Origin: Auanema rhodensis
Taxonomy: Eukaryota; Nematoda; Chromadorea; Rhabditida; Rhabditidae
Direction of reading: 5' to 3'
Assembly: GCA_964057225.1 (NCBI GenBank)
Contig: OZ059895.1
Span: forward strand, 9,672,001-9,736,000
DNA length: 64,000 nt
The notes beneath the pieces were generated by a model. The model made no database searches. It was given only the letters and a program-made list of their open reading frames with translations, and was not told where the DNA came from. The first letter of the stretch is position 1. Each line of letters opens with the position of its first letter. Positions 31,288-42,196 of this stretch are shown here, piece by piece. Both the position numbers and the translations under genes were made by a program.

Positions 31288-34200
31288 TTGAAAATACGCC
31301 ATACAGCTGATATTCAATTTTATCTTTTCCGTAACAAATGTTTTCAATTTTCAAGCACTTTTACTTAGATAGCTCAACCAAAAGAAAGCAAATTATCTTC
31401 AATTTTATTTCTATATTACAGTTATAAACCAGTAGGTAATGAAACCTTCATATTGAATTTACTGTTTCTATCTATTTTCTATTAAAACAAACATTGTTCA
31501 AACACTATGCAACTATGAAACCTTTTTTAATTTATTGTATTTGGAGCTCATAAAATTTGATATCATTGAGGGATCCAGATGGAACGTGGAAAATTACATA
31601 ACTAACATGAAATTGGAAAAAAAAGTATAACAAGGATAAGTATGTTAACGATTGAATATCAGATATTTTCGCTTACGACCATACCACGTTGAAAATACGC
31701 CATACAGCTGATTTTCAATTTTATCTTTTCCGTAACAAATGTTTTCAATTTTCAAGCACTTTTACTTGGATAGCTCAACCAAAGGAAAGCAAATTATCTT
31801 CAATTTTATTTCTATATTACAGTTATAAACCAGTAGGTAATGAAACCTTCATCTTGCATTTACTGTTTCTATCTATTTCCTATCAAAACAAACATTGTTC
31901 AAACACTATGCAACTATGAAACCTTTTTTAATTCATTGTATTTGGAGCTCATAAAATTTGATATCATCGAGGGATCCAGATGGAACGTGGAAAATTACAT
32001 AACTAAAATGAAATTGGAAAAAAAAGTATAACAAGGATAAGTATGTTAACGATTGAATATCAGATATTTTCGCTTACGACCATACCACGTTGAAAGTACG
32101 CCATACAGCTGATTTTCAATTTTATCTTTTCCGTAACAAATGTTTTCAATTTTCAAGCACTTTTACTTAGATAGCTCAACCAAAGGAAAGCAAATTATCT
32201 TCAATTTTATTTCTATATTACAGTTATAAACCAGTAGGTAATGAAACCTTCATCTTGAATTTACTGTTTCTATCTATTTCCTATCAAAACAAACATTGTT
32301 CAAACACTATGCAACTATGAAACCTTTTTTAATTTATTGTATTTGGAGCTCAAAAATTTGATATCATCGAGGGATCCAGATGGAACGTGGAAAATTACAT
32401 AACTAACATGAAATTGGAAAAAAAAGTATAACAAGGATAAGTATGTTAACGATTGAATATCAGATATTTTCGCTTACGACCATACCACGTTGAAAGTACG
32501 CCATACAGCTGATTTTTAATTTTATCTTTTCCGTAACAAATGTTTTCAATTTTCAAGCACTTTTACTTAGATAGCTCAACCAAAGGAAAGCAAATTATCT
32601 TCAATTTTATTTCTATATTACAGTTATAAACCAGTAGGTAATGAAACCTTCATCTTGAATTTACTGTTTCTATCTATTCCCTATCAAAACAAACATTGTT
32701 CAAACACTATGCAACTATGAAACCTTTTTTAATTTATTGTATTTGAAGCTCATAAAATTTGATATCATCGAGGGATCCAGATGGAACGTGGAAAACTACA
32801 TAACTAACATGAAATTGGAAAAAAAAGTATAACAAGGATAAGTATGTTAACGATTGAATATCAGATATTTTCACTTACGACCATACCACGTTGAAAGTAC
32901 GCCATACAGCTGATTTTTAATTTTATCTTTTCCGTAACAAATGTTTTCAATTTTCAAGCACTTTTACTTAGATAGCTCAACCAAAGGAAAGCAAATTATC
33001 TTCGATTTTATTTCTATATTACAGTTATAAACCAGTAGGTAATGAAACCTTCATCTTGAATTTACTGTTTCTATCTATTTCCTATCAAAACAAACATTGT
33101 TCAAACACTATGCAACTATGAAACCTTTTTTAATTTATTGTATTTGGAGCTCATAAAATTTGATATCATCGAGGGATCCAGATGGAACGTGGAAAATTAC
33201 ATTACTAACATGAAATTGGAAAAAAAAGTATAACAAGGATAAGTATGTTAACGATTGAATATCAGATATTTTCGCTTACGACCATACCACGTTGGAAGTA
33301 CGCCATACAGCTGATTTTCAATTTTATCTTTTCCGTAACAAATGTTTTCAATTTTCAAGCACTTTTACTTAGATAGCTCAACCAAAGGAAAGCAAATTAT
33401 CTTCAATTTTATTTCTATATTACAGTTATAAACCAGTAGGTAATGAAACCTTCATCTTGAATTTACTGTTTCTATCTATTTCCTATCAAAACAAACATTG
33501 TTCAAACACTATGCAACTATGAAACCTTTTTTAATTTATTGTATTTGGAGCTCATAAAATTCGATATCATCGAGGGATCCAGATGGAACGTGGAAAATTA
33601 CATAACTAAAATGAAATTGGAAAAAAAAGTATAACAAGGATAAGTATGTTAACGACTGAATATCAGATATTTTCGCTTACGACCATACCACGTTGAAAGT
33701 ACGCCATACAGCTGATTTTCAATTTTATCTTTTCCGTAACAAATGTTTTCAATTTTCAAGCACTTTTACTTAGATAGCTCAACCAAAGGAAAGCAAATTA
33801 TCTTCAATTTTATTTCTATATTACAGTTATAAACCAGTAGGTAATGAAACCTTCATCTTGAATTTACTGTTTCAATCTATTTCCTATCAAAACAAACATT
33901 GTTCAAACACTATGCAACTATGAAACCTTTTTTAATTCTTTGTATTTGGAGCTCATAAAATTTGATATCATCGAGGGATCCAGATGGAACGTGGAAAATT
34001 ACATAACTAAAATGAAATTGGAAAAAAAAGTATAACAAGGATAAGTATGTTAACGATTGAATATCAGATATTTTCGCTTACGACCATACCACGTTGAAAG
34101 TACGCCATACAGCTGATTTTCAATTTTATCTTTTCCGTAACAAATGTTTTCAATTTTCAAGCACTTTTACTTAGATAGCTCAACCAAAGGAAAGCAAATT

Positions 34201-34484
34201 ATCTTCAATTTTATTTCTATATTACAGTTATAAACCAGTAGGTAATGAAACCTTCATCTTGAATTTACTGTTTCTATCTATTTCCTATCAAAACAAACAT
34301 TGTTCAAACACTATGCAACTATGAAACCTTTTTTAATTTATTGTATTTGGAGCTCATAAAATTTGATATCATCGAGGGATCCAGATGGAACGTGGAAAAT
34401 TATATAACTAAAATGAAATTGGAAAAAAAATATAACAAGGATAAGTATGTTAACGATTGAATAACAGATATTTTCGCTTACGAC
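31288..34484 (+). repeat. eight-monomer block left of the Polinton (copy 1)
   Basis: Monomers immediately left of the element carry a run of rare variants that reappears immediately to its right: CATTGAGGG near 31565, GATTTTTAATTT near 32513 and 32913, TCTTCGATTTT near 33002, CACGTTGGAAG near 33292, and AACGACTGAA near 33651. The right copies lie 17447 bp downstream. That equals the element plus one target duplication plus 3206 bp, i.e. eight monomers less two small deletions in this copy. Confidence 0.8.
34479..34484. repeat. target site duplication, left copy (TACGAC)
   Basis: TACGAC belongs to the satellite monomer (CGCTTACGACCATACC) and lies directly before the first element base. The identical hexamer follows the last element base at 48720. 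Confidence 0.95.
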
Positions 34485-34524
34485 AGTAGAGAGCCGTGCA
34501 AAATTTACTAACCACGCCCCCAAA

Positions 34525-34635
34525 CAGCTGTCAAAAACATACTTTTGGGGGCGTCAGCTGCTAAAAACATACTTTTGGGGCGCGTCAGCTGTCAAAAACA
34601 TATTTTTGAGCGTCAGCTGTTAAAATCATATTTTA
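34525..34635 (+). repeat. left subterminal CAGCTG repeats (4 units)
   Basis: CAGCTG starts at 34525, 34555, 34586 and 34614, each followed by a variant of TCAAAAACATACTTTTGGGG. Spacing is 28-31 bp, about three helical turns. Such units may be binding sites for a transposition or replication protein; that role is inference. Confidence 0.85.
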
Positions 34636-34985
34636 GGATCATGGTTCATGGATTTTCCTTTTTTAAATATAAAAGTCATGATTTAAAGCATGATTTTTTT
34701 TTTTGATTTTTTTTTTAATCAAATTTTAAATTTGTTTATTCAAATGTATGTATATAGTTTTAATTATTTTTAAATATATTAAGTAAAAATAAAAATTATA
34801 AATTTTAAATATTTAAATATTTCAATATGTAAATTTGTTTTTTAAATTTTATTTATTTATTAATAATGTTTGTTTACTTATTTTGTTTATTTTTCATTGT
34901 ATTGTGTTTGTATTGTTTTTATTTTAAAGAACAGTAAAATTTTTGCATGTATATCGTTTTGTTCACCGTACTTGTTACGGGTAAT

Positions 34986-35140
34986 TCAATGGAACACATA
35001 TCGAAGGTTAATTCGATAAGAACGATATGAAATACAAAATTTAATGGAACACATATCGAAGGTTAATTCGATAAGAACGATATAAAATACCAAAATTTAA
35101 TGGAACACATATCGAAAGTTAATTCGATAAGAACGACATT
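34986..35140 (+). repeat. left TIR 55-56 bp repeats with dyad (3 units)
   Basis: GGAACAC starts at 34991, 35046 and 35102. Each unit contains ATCGAA, six spacer bases and TTCGAT, an inverted repeat able to bind a dimeric protein. The third unit has AAGTTA in the spacer instead of GGTTAA-type bases and degrades at its end. Confidence 0.85.
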
Positions 35141-35325
35141 AAATTATTAATTTTTGAAATTGCAAATTGTTATTAATTATATTCATTCTAACAAGTAAAG
35201 GTTTCAAATTATAATAAAAGATTAGTTTTAAACTTTATTTTACTAATATAACAATACAATAACTAAATAGAGCACACATTGAAGGTAAATACAATAAGAT
35301 TAACAAACAGTTGCGCTGACCTCAA

Positions 35326-35484
35326 TGAAACGCATAAAGTTAATTTAATAAGAACTAATAACAAAAATTAATCCGACGGGGACAATAAAAACAGATGTAT
35401 TCAATAAGCTTATTTATTTTAAAGTTTATCGCAACTGCTAGTTTTGACAGCTGTACCCAAATCCATGTTACATAACAAATTACA
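35326..35484 (+). other. gap between left TIR and polB
   Basis: This 159-bp AT-rich stretch must carry any proximal polB promoter, but I see no convincing TATA box or other signal. An isolated CAGCTG occurs near 35449. Confidence 0.5.
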
Positions 35485-38400
35485 ATGCCAACAGCAATGT
35501 GTAGACTGATATATTCATTATATCAAGGTACAATGGCTGCTAATAGGTTGTGTCTTTTTGTTTATTTGTTTGTAAACTTTTTCTTTTTTCAGTTATAAAC
35601 GTTTATGTGAAGAGCTAGGATTTGATTATGAAGAGATTAATCAGCTCAGGTAATTTAACAATATTTTGAATCTTTATATATATTTTGTTTTTTAGTAAAC
35701 GTATAAAGTTTACCGAGGCTGGTGGGATCGAGCTCTGTGAGCCCACATCACCCACTTTTAACAGTGGGCCCTCATCATCAAGGGTTATTGAAGTAATAAC
35801 CTTGGATGACAGTGATGAGTAAGCGATATTAAAAATTATAACAATTAGTTTTTTTCTTTTTAAGAGAATGGGATCCCGCTACCCCATCAACCAGTGGAGG
35901 GCAAGTCGGATATGGAGCGGCTTTCAACGATGTCTGTAAAATAGAGGTGCGATCTTTTATTTACATATCATTTCATAATATATCTTTTGAAACATGAAAT
36001 TTTCTCTTGCTCCAATTGCATATTTTGAAAACATTTTGAAATTTATTTCTCTTCTTCAATTGCATTCATAAAATTCTCTCTCTCTCATCTTTACATTTCA
36101 TCTCAATCTATATCTTTTATCAAACAAATTGCAAGTATTTTGAAACTTATATATTCATTCTTTTGAACAGCATTCATTTTAAAATCTTTACATTTCATCT
36201 CACTATATATCTTTCTTTCAACCAATTTTGAATTCTTACAAATTATAAATATTTCAAACATTTTGAACTAGTAAAATAATAAAACACCATCTTGACCTTT
36301 TCATTTATTTTTAAACATTAACAAATGTTTATAAAAGAAAAAACTTTATATTTAAAAATCAAATGCCATTTATTTTTAATAAAAGAATATAAAAATAATT
36401 TAAAGAAAAGTAAATTTATTAAAAGTTATAAACAAAAATTATTTATATTTAAACTAAATATCTAAACTAAATAACCATTATAAAAAGTGTGTATTATAGT
36501 GGTCACACCGACGCATAAAACGCACTGGTCGGTTTACCAACGTGGTCGTTAGATCGCTCACGTTCCCACATTTGGAAAACATTAATGAGCCAATGCATGT
36601 TGTCATGCCGCGGCTATTTAATGAGTTCCTTGATCGGTGCCTTGCTGAAAGTGGTGTGCCAGATAAACAAAAAGCACTATTTTGTTTATCAATAGAGCAC
36701 CCATCCTTTGAAAAGGGATCCATATTTATGGATTTCCGTAGAAGGGAGCATTTGGATGGCGTTGCCATCATGAATGCCATCAGCAAGGTACAGCAATCAA
36801 AGCGAGAGGCTGTAATTAGCCAGGCAATGAATATTGAAATGTATGTGTTTGATGAGAGACCAGTGCAGCCAAGCCTGATGCCTGGTGAAGGTAGAGTTGG
36901 TTTCTATTTTGATGCCGAACTCAAAATACCTGGCACAATTGAGAACACTGATACACATTGCCTGGCTAGAGCAGCAGTTGTGGGAATGTGGAAAGCCGAT
37001 TAAGAGGCAGCAGAAGATGTAATTGAGAAGCGGAGGATTCAAAATCTTCGTCGCAACTACATCTTGTTGCCAAATCAACCACATCATATCAATTTATTGA
37101 ATAGGTGTGGTATTTTTGTACATTTACCAAATTATAATTTGAACCATTTAAATATTATTGCAAGTTGTAATACAGACTATAAGTTTGTAGTATACGCTAG
37201 GCCACCTGGACAGCGTATGTACGCTATTCAGCGTATCTTTAATGAAACGGCTAGCAAAGTGGTAACACTAGGCTACCGAAATAATCATTATGACTGTATT
37301 ACTACTTGTAGTAGATCACAGGTTTTTGATGGTATTATATGCCAACACTGTAAATTATCTTACAAAACAGTGTTGCATAGATGTAAAGCCAAGTGTAAGA
37401 AATGCCACACCTTAAAATGTAATTCGATGGAAAATGTGGTTGAGAGTAGCATAAGATGTAATAGTTGTAGAGTTTTGTTCAAAACTCGTCAATGCTTTGA
37501 CAGGCATATTAGAAAAACATGTCGAATGTTTAAGGTAATTTAAAAAATATATATAAAATTTAACATGACTAAATTCAGACATGTGAAAACTGTGATCATT
37601 ATCACAGGGTGCGTGCTGATAGACCGCACAATTGCAATGAGAAATTTTGCAAAAAGTGTGGGCAAACAAAGCCTGAAGATCACTCTTGTTGTTGGGTACC
37701 ACCTAACGACAAGAAGAAGGATCAGTTAAAAAAGAGGCAAGAGAAATACAAGGTTTGTATTTAACATCTTTACAAGTGTAATACTTACTTGTTTAAGATT
37801 ATATTCTATGACTTTGAAACGGTTGTGTTAAAAAGCGGTACAAATGTTCATGAATATGCAGATGAACAATGGCCCAATATGGTTGTGTATAATAAATTTT
37901 GTGAAAGTTGTATAGACGCCAATTCATGCGAAAAATGCACAACCAAGGAGGGCCATTTTGGGTACCAACAAGGTGATAGTGAATGGTCTGTAACAGATCG
38001 TTTCCTTGATTGGTTACTCAACTCTGTTGAGAATGATAATGCAATTTTGATTGCGCATAATGGTTCACGCTTTGACATACATTTCTTGGTGTCTAGGCTG
38101 ATAAACCGTGGAATATATCCTGATCCAATTTTAAATGGGACCAAGATTATAAGCATGGTTGTCAAGCCTTTAAGAGGTCAAAAATTTAATCATTTATATT
38201 TTAAAGATAGTTATTTATTAGTGCCTTTACCCCTATCAGCGTTACCCAAGGCATTTGGTGTACCTGATATGAGTAAAGGACAGTTTCCTTACCTCTATAA
38301 TCACCCAATAAATTATGGCAAAGTGTTGCCATCTTTACCACCAAAACAGTACTATTGTACTGCTAGAATGAAAGCAGAAGACCTAGCTTCATTCGATATT

Positions 38401-40726
38401 TGGTATGAAGAGCGTAATCAAAGAGCGTTTGATTTTGATGAAGAGCTTTTGGAATATTGTAGGACAGATGTCCGTATTTTAACCAACTGTATGAAAGTTT
38501 ACATGAAGTTGGCAACCGCCACCACTGGCTGGAACCCTGTCATACAATGTATGACATTTGCCAGTTTCTCTTTATTCCAGGCAAGTTTTTTAAAATACAA
38601 GCATTTTCAAAACTATTATATTACAGTTGAAAATGAACCACATTAAAGAGAACCAAGTGGGTATTCTGCCCGAGACTGGTTATTATGCCGGTCAAAAGCA
38701 GAGTATAATAGCCATAAAGTATATAAAATGGCTAGAACAAGGATTGGGCCGCCCATTAATGCATAAGCTTAATGGTGGTGAATTTGCAGTGAGAGTAGAT
38801 GGCCATCGCTATCTACTCGATGCTTATGACCCCGTTGCCAATCATGGCTATGAGGTGAGTAATTTGTAATAAATGTAAAAAGTGCAAATTTTTGTAGATT
38901 AATGGTTGTATTTACCATGGTTGCCCCCAGTGCACCAACAAGAGCGCTATAGCACCAGGCAGAAATGGTGAAACAATGGAAGAGGTAATTGTGACTTTTT
39001 TAATCATTTTAATTTTTAAAATTTAGGTTTATGATAAAACCATGAAAAGGCTTGAAGCAATTCAAAGCCAAGGCATTGGTGTTACCACAGTGTGGGAGCA
39101 CGAAATTAATGCACAAATTTCGGCCAATGAAGAAATGGCGAAATTTATGCGTGAAACAAATGTTGTTACACGCTTGGCACCTAGAGATGCCTTTACCGGT
39201 GGCCGCACCCAGACATATAAGCTTTTGGCACAAGCTTCGGATAGATACTCGCTCGAGTATGTGGACTTTTGTTCACTATATCCATATGTCACCGCTTTTG
39301 ATGCCTATTACCCTGTAGGTAATCCCAAAGTTATTACTGAGGGTTTCAAAAGCTTTGAGACATGTTGCCCATACAAGGGGCTAGTAAAATGTGACGTGCT
39401 TGCACCCACAAATTTGCTGTACCCTGTATTAGGCACACGTATTGGCGGTAAACTTATTTTTACAAACTGCCGCACTTGTGCAGTCAAAAGTAAAAATGTA
39501 ACATGTGAGCACCAGAATGATGTAAATGCTAGAAAGCTGCATCTAACCGTGACACATGTTGAGCTCGAGTGTGCCATACAACGTGGCTATAAAGTGCTTA
39601 ATGTGCATGAGGTGTGGCACTGGGAAGAATGGCAACAAGGAGGCCTGTTTAAAGAGTTTGTACAAAAGTACATAAAAATTAAACAAGAGGCGTCGGGCTG
39701 GCCAAAGCCAAACATGACAGAGGAAGAAAAGGTATGTTTTAACAAAAGTATCACATTAAATAGAATTTTACAGGTGATTTATCTCCAAGAGCACGAGGAG
39801 AACACTGGTGTTGCTCTGGAGAGCAATAAAATTGAGAAGAATGCTGCCATGCGTAGCATTGCCAAACTGCAGCTAAATAGGTTTGTAAACTTTTTAAAAC
39901 AATACATTAAAAATTTGCTTATAGTGTCTGGGGTAAAATGGGTCAAAGACCTGATAAAGCCCAAACCAAGATTATTGGTGTTGAGGACCCAGAAATTGGT
40001 AGGATCATTACTGATCCTGCAAGGGAACTCACTGGGTTCAAAATTGTGGATAATGTTGCGTACTGCACAACAGTACCAGAGGATTCACATTTGGCGCCAC
40101 CGCCTTTTACAAATGTAGCTATTGCGGCCTATACAACCGCTCATGCAAGGCTACTATTGTATAAGGCGATGGAGAAAATTGGAAAGAATTTGGTGTATAC
40201 AGGTAATTTTATACTTTGTATTCAATTTAAACTTACATTATTTAGACACGGATTCTCTAATTTATCAAAGGTGCCTAGATGAGCCAGATCCAATTGAGGA
40301 TATGAAGGGTGAATGGTTAGGTAAACTAACCTCTGAAATACCCGATGGTTGGTCAATGACCAAGTTTGTATCACCAGCGGCAAAAGTTTATAGCTATAAA
40401 CTTGTAAATGCAGCTGGTGATGTAAAATATGTAACAAAGGCAAAGGGAGTGGTAAGAACGAGCTTTGACTTTTCAAAAAATTTTATAATTTACAGACGTT
40501 GGACCACACGGCAGCATCAGTGGTAAACTTTGAAAGTATGGAGCGACTGGTTCGCGGACTCGTTATGGATGGAGAGAAATTGGTTTTAAAAACCAATACG
40601 ACATTGTTAAAGAGGCAACTCGGTGCCATATCCACAATGGATATGACAAAAAGTACTAGAGTTGTAATGGATAAACTTTGTTATCTACAAGATTATAGTA
40701 CTTTACCCTACGGTTATTGTGTTTAA
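35485..40726 (+). CDS. polB: protein-primed family-B DNA polymerase, 14 exons, in-frame stop in exon 5
   Basis: This is the replicase expected to copy the linear element by protein priming. Exons, inferred from splice signals and continuous phase, are 35485-35546, 35593-35649, 35696-35818, 35865-35946, 36500-37534, 37579-37752, 37798-38580, 38627-38854, 38898-38984, 39027-39731, 39774-39880, 39925-40202, 40246-40451 and 40496-40726, about 1,385 codons. Exons 5-6 hold a Cys/His cluster before the exonuclease. Exo I is DFET (37810), Exo II NGSRFD (38053-38076), and Exo III YCRTD (38455). Polymerase motif A is DFCSLYP (39264), motif B spans the exon 11/12 junction (WGKMGQR), motif C DTDS spans exon 12/13, and KAKG ends exon 13. 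The start could instead be 35533, which has the better context ACAATGG. The TAA at 37001-37003 interrupts exon 5 at about codon 276, with the same frame open on both sides. Intron 7 is GC-AG. The family call is firm; the first exons are less certain. Confidence 0.93.
35947..36499 (+). other. polB intron 4, long and AT-rich
   Basis: This 553-bp intron has donor GAG|GTGCGA and acceptor TATTATAG|TGG. It is about ten times longer than the other polB introns. It holds three degraded copies of a TTACATTTCATCTC-like segment, near 35961, 36091 and 36188. No gene is seen. The donor is non-consensus at +4 to +6, so this intron is less secure than the others. Confidence 0.6.
37001..37003 (+). other. polB: premature stop codon in polB exon 5
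   Basis: TAA interrupts an otherwise open exon (36500-37534). Codons on both sides are in one frame and no splice pair removes the stop: the nearest downstream AGs lack a pyrimidine tract. It separates the N-terminal region from the zinc cluster, exonuclease and polymerase. Confidence 0.85.
38581..38626 (+). other. polB intron 7 with GC-AG ends
   Basis: This 46-bp intron runs CAG|GCAAGT to TTACAG. Splicing it keeps the polymerase frame; reading through ends 20 codons later. CAG|GCAAGT is the standard context of functional GC-AG introns. Confidence 0.75.
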
Positions 40727-40861
40727 TATATTTGAATTTATAAATTTTTATCTTGTATATATTTGTATTTATAAAATTTTATCATTGTACATGTATATTT
40801 TTAAAAATAGTTGTATTAATAAATTTTATTCTTAAATCTTTTAAAGAATTTATTACATACA
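40727..40861. other. AT-rich gap between convergent polB and MCP
   Basis: This 135-bp gap contains AATAAA at 40818-40823 for polB, and on the other strand AATAAA at 40854-40849 and 40830-40825 for the capsid gene. The two transcripts probably overlap at their 3' ends. Confidence 0.6.
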
Positions 40862-42196
40862 TTACAAACTGGTATCAATATATGGAGCACGATTGTTGTC
40901 AATTGAAAGAATAGAGTCATACTCTGCATAAACAATTGCATATAAGCCCTCTTGCGGCGTTTGTTGACCAAATTCCAATTTCAAGGCTACATTACCTTGT
41001 CGTATAACATCAAATAACTCTGACGAATGCACAGTAGGAGAAATATCAAATACAAAAAATGTGAAACCAGCTTTATACATTGCTGGTGTAATACCATTGG
41101 ATGTATCTGTACGACCAAGTCCCAAACCTTCGAGCATGTCAATATATGCTGTGGCATAGGAAGATCGCCATTCTAAATTATAAGGACGGGTAGGTATTAC
41201 CCTATTGTTGAGCGTCAAGTATATATTTTTCAAATCAAACGGTTTAAAGTTGAATGGCGAATGTTTAAAAGTACCATTATAAGCGTGTGCGCCAACAAGA
41301 CCTACTACGACACGTTTTGGTGTATGAGACGTGAATAATATATTATTAGGTGAATCCAAGCGGCCTCCTTCTATGAAATAAGAGCGCATTTTCACTGATG
41401 TCATGGGGTAGTGTATTCGATCCTTTGCGAGTTTATCTTCTATAGCCATAGCTAATCCAGCGTTTAGATCAAACTCTTGAATGAGCAAATGTACATCGCT
41501 GATATCTACTTTCAAATTTGGAAACTCCTCCTTTAATGTAGTATCCTTGTTTTCATTATTCCAGCCTAGAGTGTCAATTAAAAAGTTATCACGGTTTGGA
41601 TATGCAGTTAGCTCCATTTTTGAATAGTTTACAAACAGTCGCTCTTGATTAAATAGGTCGATACTGACGGGAGCAGCCATCTCACACAATATGCCATTTT
41701 TTACAAGCGCTTGACGCGTTCTAAATCCAGCACTGGATGCATTATCTATATATCTATCAGCATAATATCCTGATATGGCAAGTTTGCTCTCTTTAACATC
41801 GTTGCTATACATTAAAATATTCTCGATATATGTTTTATAGGCATGATTCACGGTAGAGTCATACACGCTAACATCGCCAATTTTCAAATGATACGAATGT
41901 ATTAAACTGGCAGCAAATTGTTGACATGGTGCAAAAATAAGGTTGTCTGGTACTGGATCACCGTTTGTGGTTACAATTTTAAATTTTACATTCAACCAAC
42001 ATCTTCTCAGATTGAGGAATGATTTGGAATTTTGAGCTATAACAAATTCCCATGGTCCTTGAGGAAGAAAAGTATTTTTCAAAGGGACTTGTACAGTACG
42101 AGTAGACTCTACACCTAATGCCGACGCAGGTATATCACCATAGTTGATATTAGGTAAAAGGGCTTGTGCTGATTTTGAATCTATCAATTTAGCCAT
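40862..42196 (-). CDS. major capsid protein, double jelly-roll (PY)
   Basis: A 444-residue uninterrupted protein of the Polinton PY family, which is regarded as a double jelly-roll major capsid protein related to those of virophages and adenovirus-like viruses. The N-terminal part contains VPLKNTFLPQGPWEFVI followed by a LNLRRCWLNVKFKI strand pair, the usual opening of the first barrel. The region around 260-350 (SYFIEGGRLDSPNNILF, then KRVVVGLVGAHAYNGTFKHS) starts the second barrel. The length is normal for the family. The ATG directly follows the stop of the upstream pVI-like gene, so the two may share a messenger RNA. It converges on polB. The frame is intact, unlike polB. Family assignment is by recognised pattern, not by alignment. 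Confidence 0.85.
   Translation of the reverse strand: MAKLIDSKSAQALLPNINYGDIPASALGVESTRTVQVPLKNTFLPQGPWEFVIAQNSKSFLNLRRCWLNVKFKIVTTNGDPVPDNLIFAPCQQFAASLIHSYHLKIGDVSVYDSTVNHAYKTYIENILMYSNDVKESKLAISGYYADRYIDNASSAGFRTRQALVKNGILCEMAAPVSIDLFNQERLFVNYSKMELTAYPNRDNFLIDTLGWNNENKDTTLKEEFPNLKVDISDVHLLIQEFDLNAGLAMAIEDKLAKDRIHYPMTSVKMRSYFIEGGRLDSPNNILFTSHTPKRVVVGLVGAHAYNGTFKHSPFNFKPFDLKNIYLTLNNRVIPTRPYNLEWRSSYATAYIDMLEGLGLGRTDTSNGITPAMYKAGFTFFVFDISPTVHSSELFDVIRQGNVALKLEFGQQTPQEGLYAIVYAEYDSILSIDNNRAPYIDTSL

Larger units (their letters stand above)
1..34484 (+). repeat. 401-bp satellite array, left arm
   Basis: About 86 head-to-tail copies of a 401-bp AT-rich monomer fill this stretch with no gene between them. 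By eye, copies differ at only a few positions. Each monomer carries CCACGTTGAA, CAGCTGATTTTCAATTTT, a TATTACAG stretch, GAGCTC, GATATC, GGATCC, GTTAAC and the dyad AATATCAGATATT. Single-base indels are rare (for example near 20175, 32353 and 34426), so the phase is almost constant. Open frames of 63-76 codons recur in every few monomers, but they start at TTG or differ by copy and look fortuitous. Linked variants group monomers into higher-order blocks. Such arrays are typical of pericentromeric heterochromatin; the family name is not known to me. Confidence 0.98.
34485..35325 (+). repeat. Polinton left terminal inverted repeat
   Basis: About 841 bp whose reverse complement matches 47702-48719. 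From the outside in it contains a unique end (AGTAGAGAGCCGTGC), four CAGCTG-anchored units of about 30 bp, an AT-rich tract, three 55-56 bp units, and an inner stretch ending GCGCTGACCTCAA. After that point the two ends diverge, although a CGCATA remains in both. It has one fewer copy of each internal repeat, and a shorter AT tract, than the right end. Confidence 0.93.

Noticed and set aside
1-34484. CRISPR-like array because of regular repeats
   Set aside because: The whole 401-bp unit is conserved with no unique spacers, and the context is eukaryotic.
34338-34523. Minus-strand open frame crossing the left element boundary
   Set aside because: It joins satellite to TIR sequence across the insertion point and so cannot be an inherited gene.
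34525-34530. Shared CAGCTG between the Polinton TIR units and the satellite monomer as a sign of targeting by homology
   Set aside because: It is only a hexamer with unrelated flanks, and the insertion lies at TACGAC, away from the satellite CAGCTG.
36478-36786. Long antisense frames over polB, including 36797-37087 and 37848-38165
   Set aside because: They are shadows of polB exons with no recognisable domain; the plus strand carries the diagnostic polymerase motifs.
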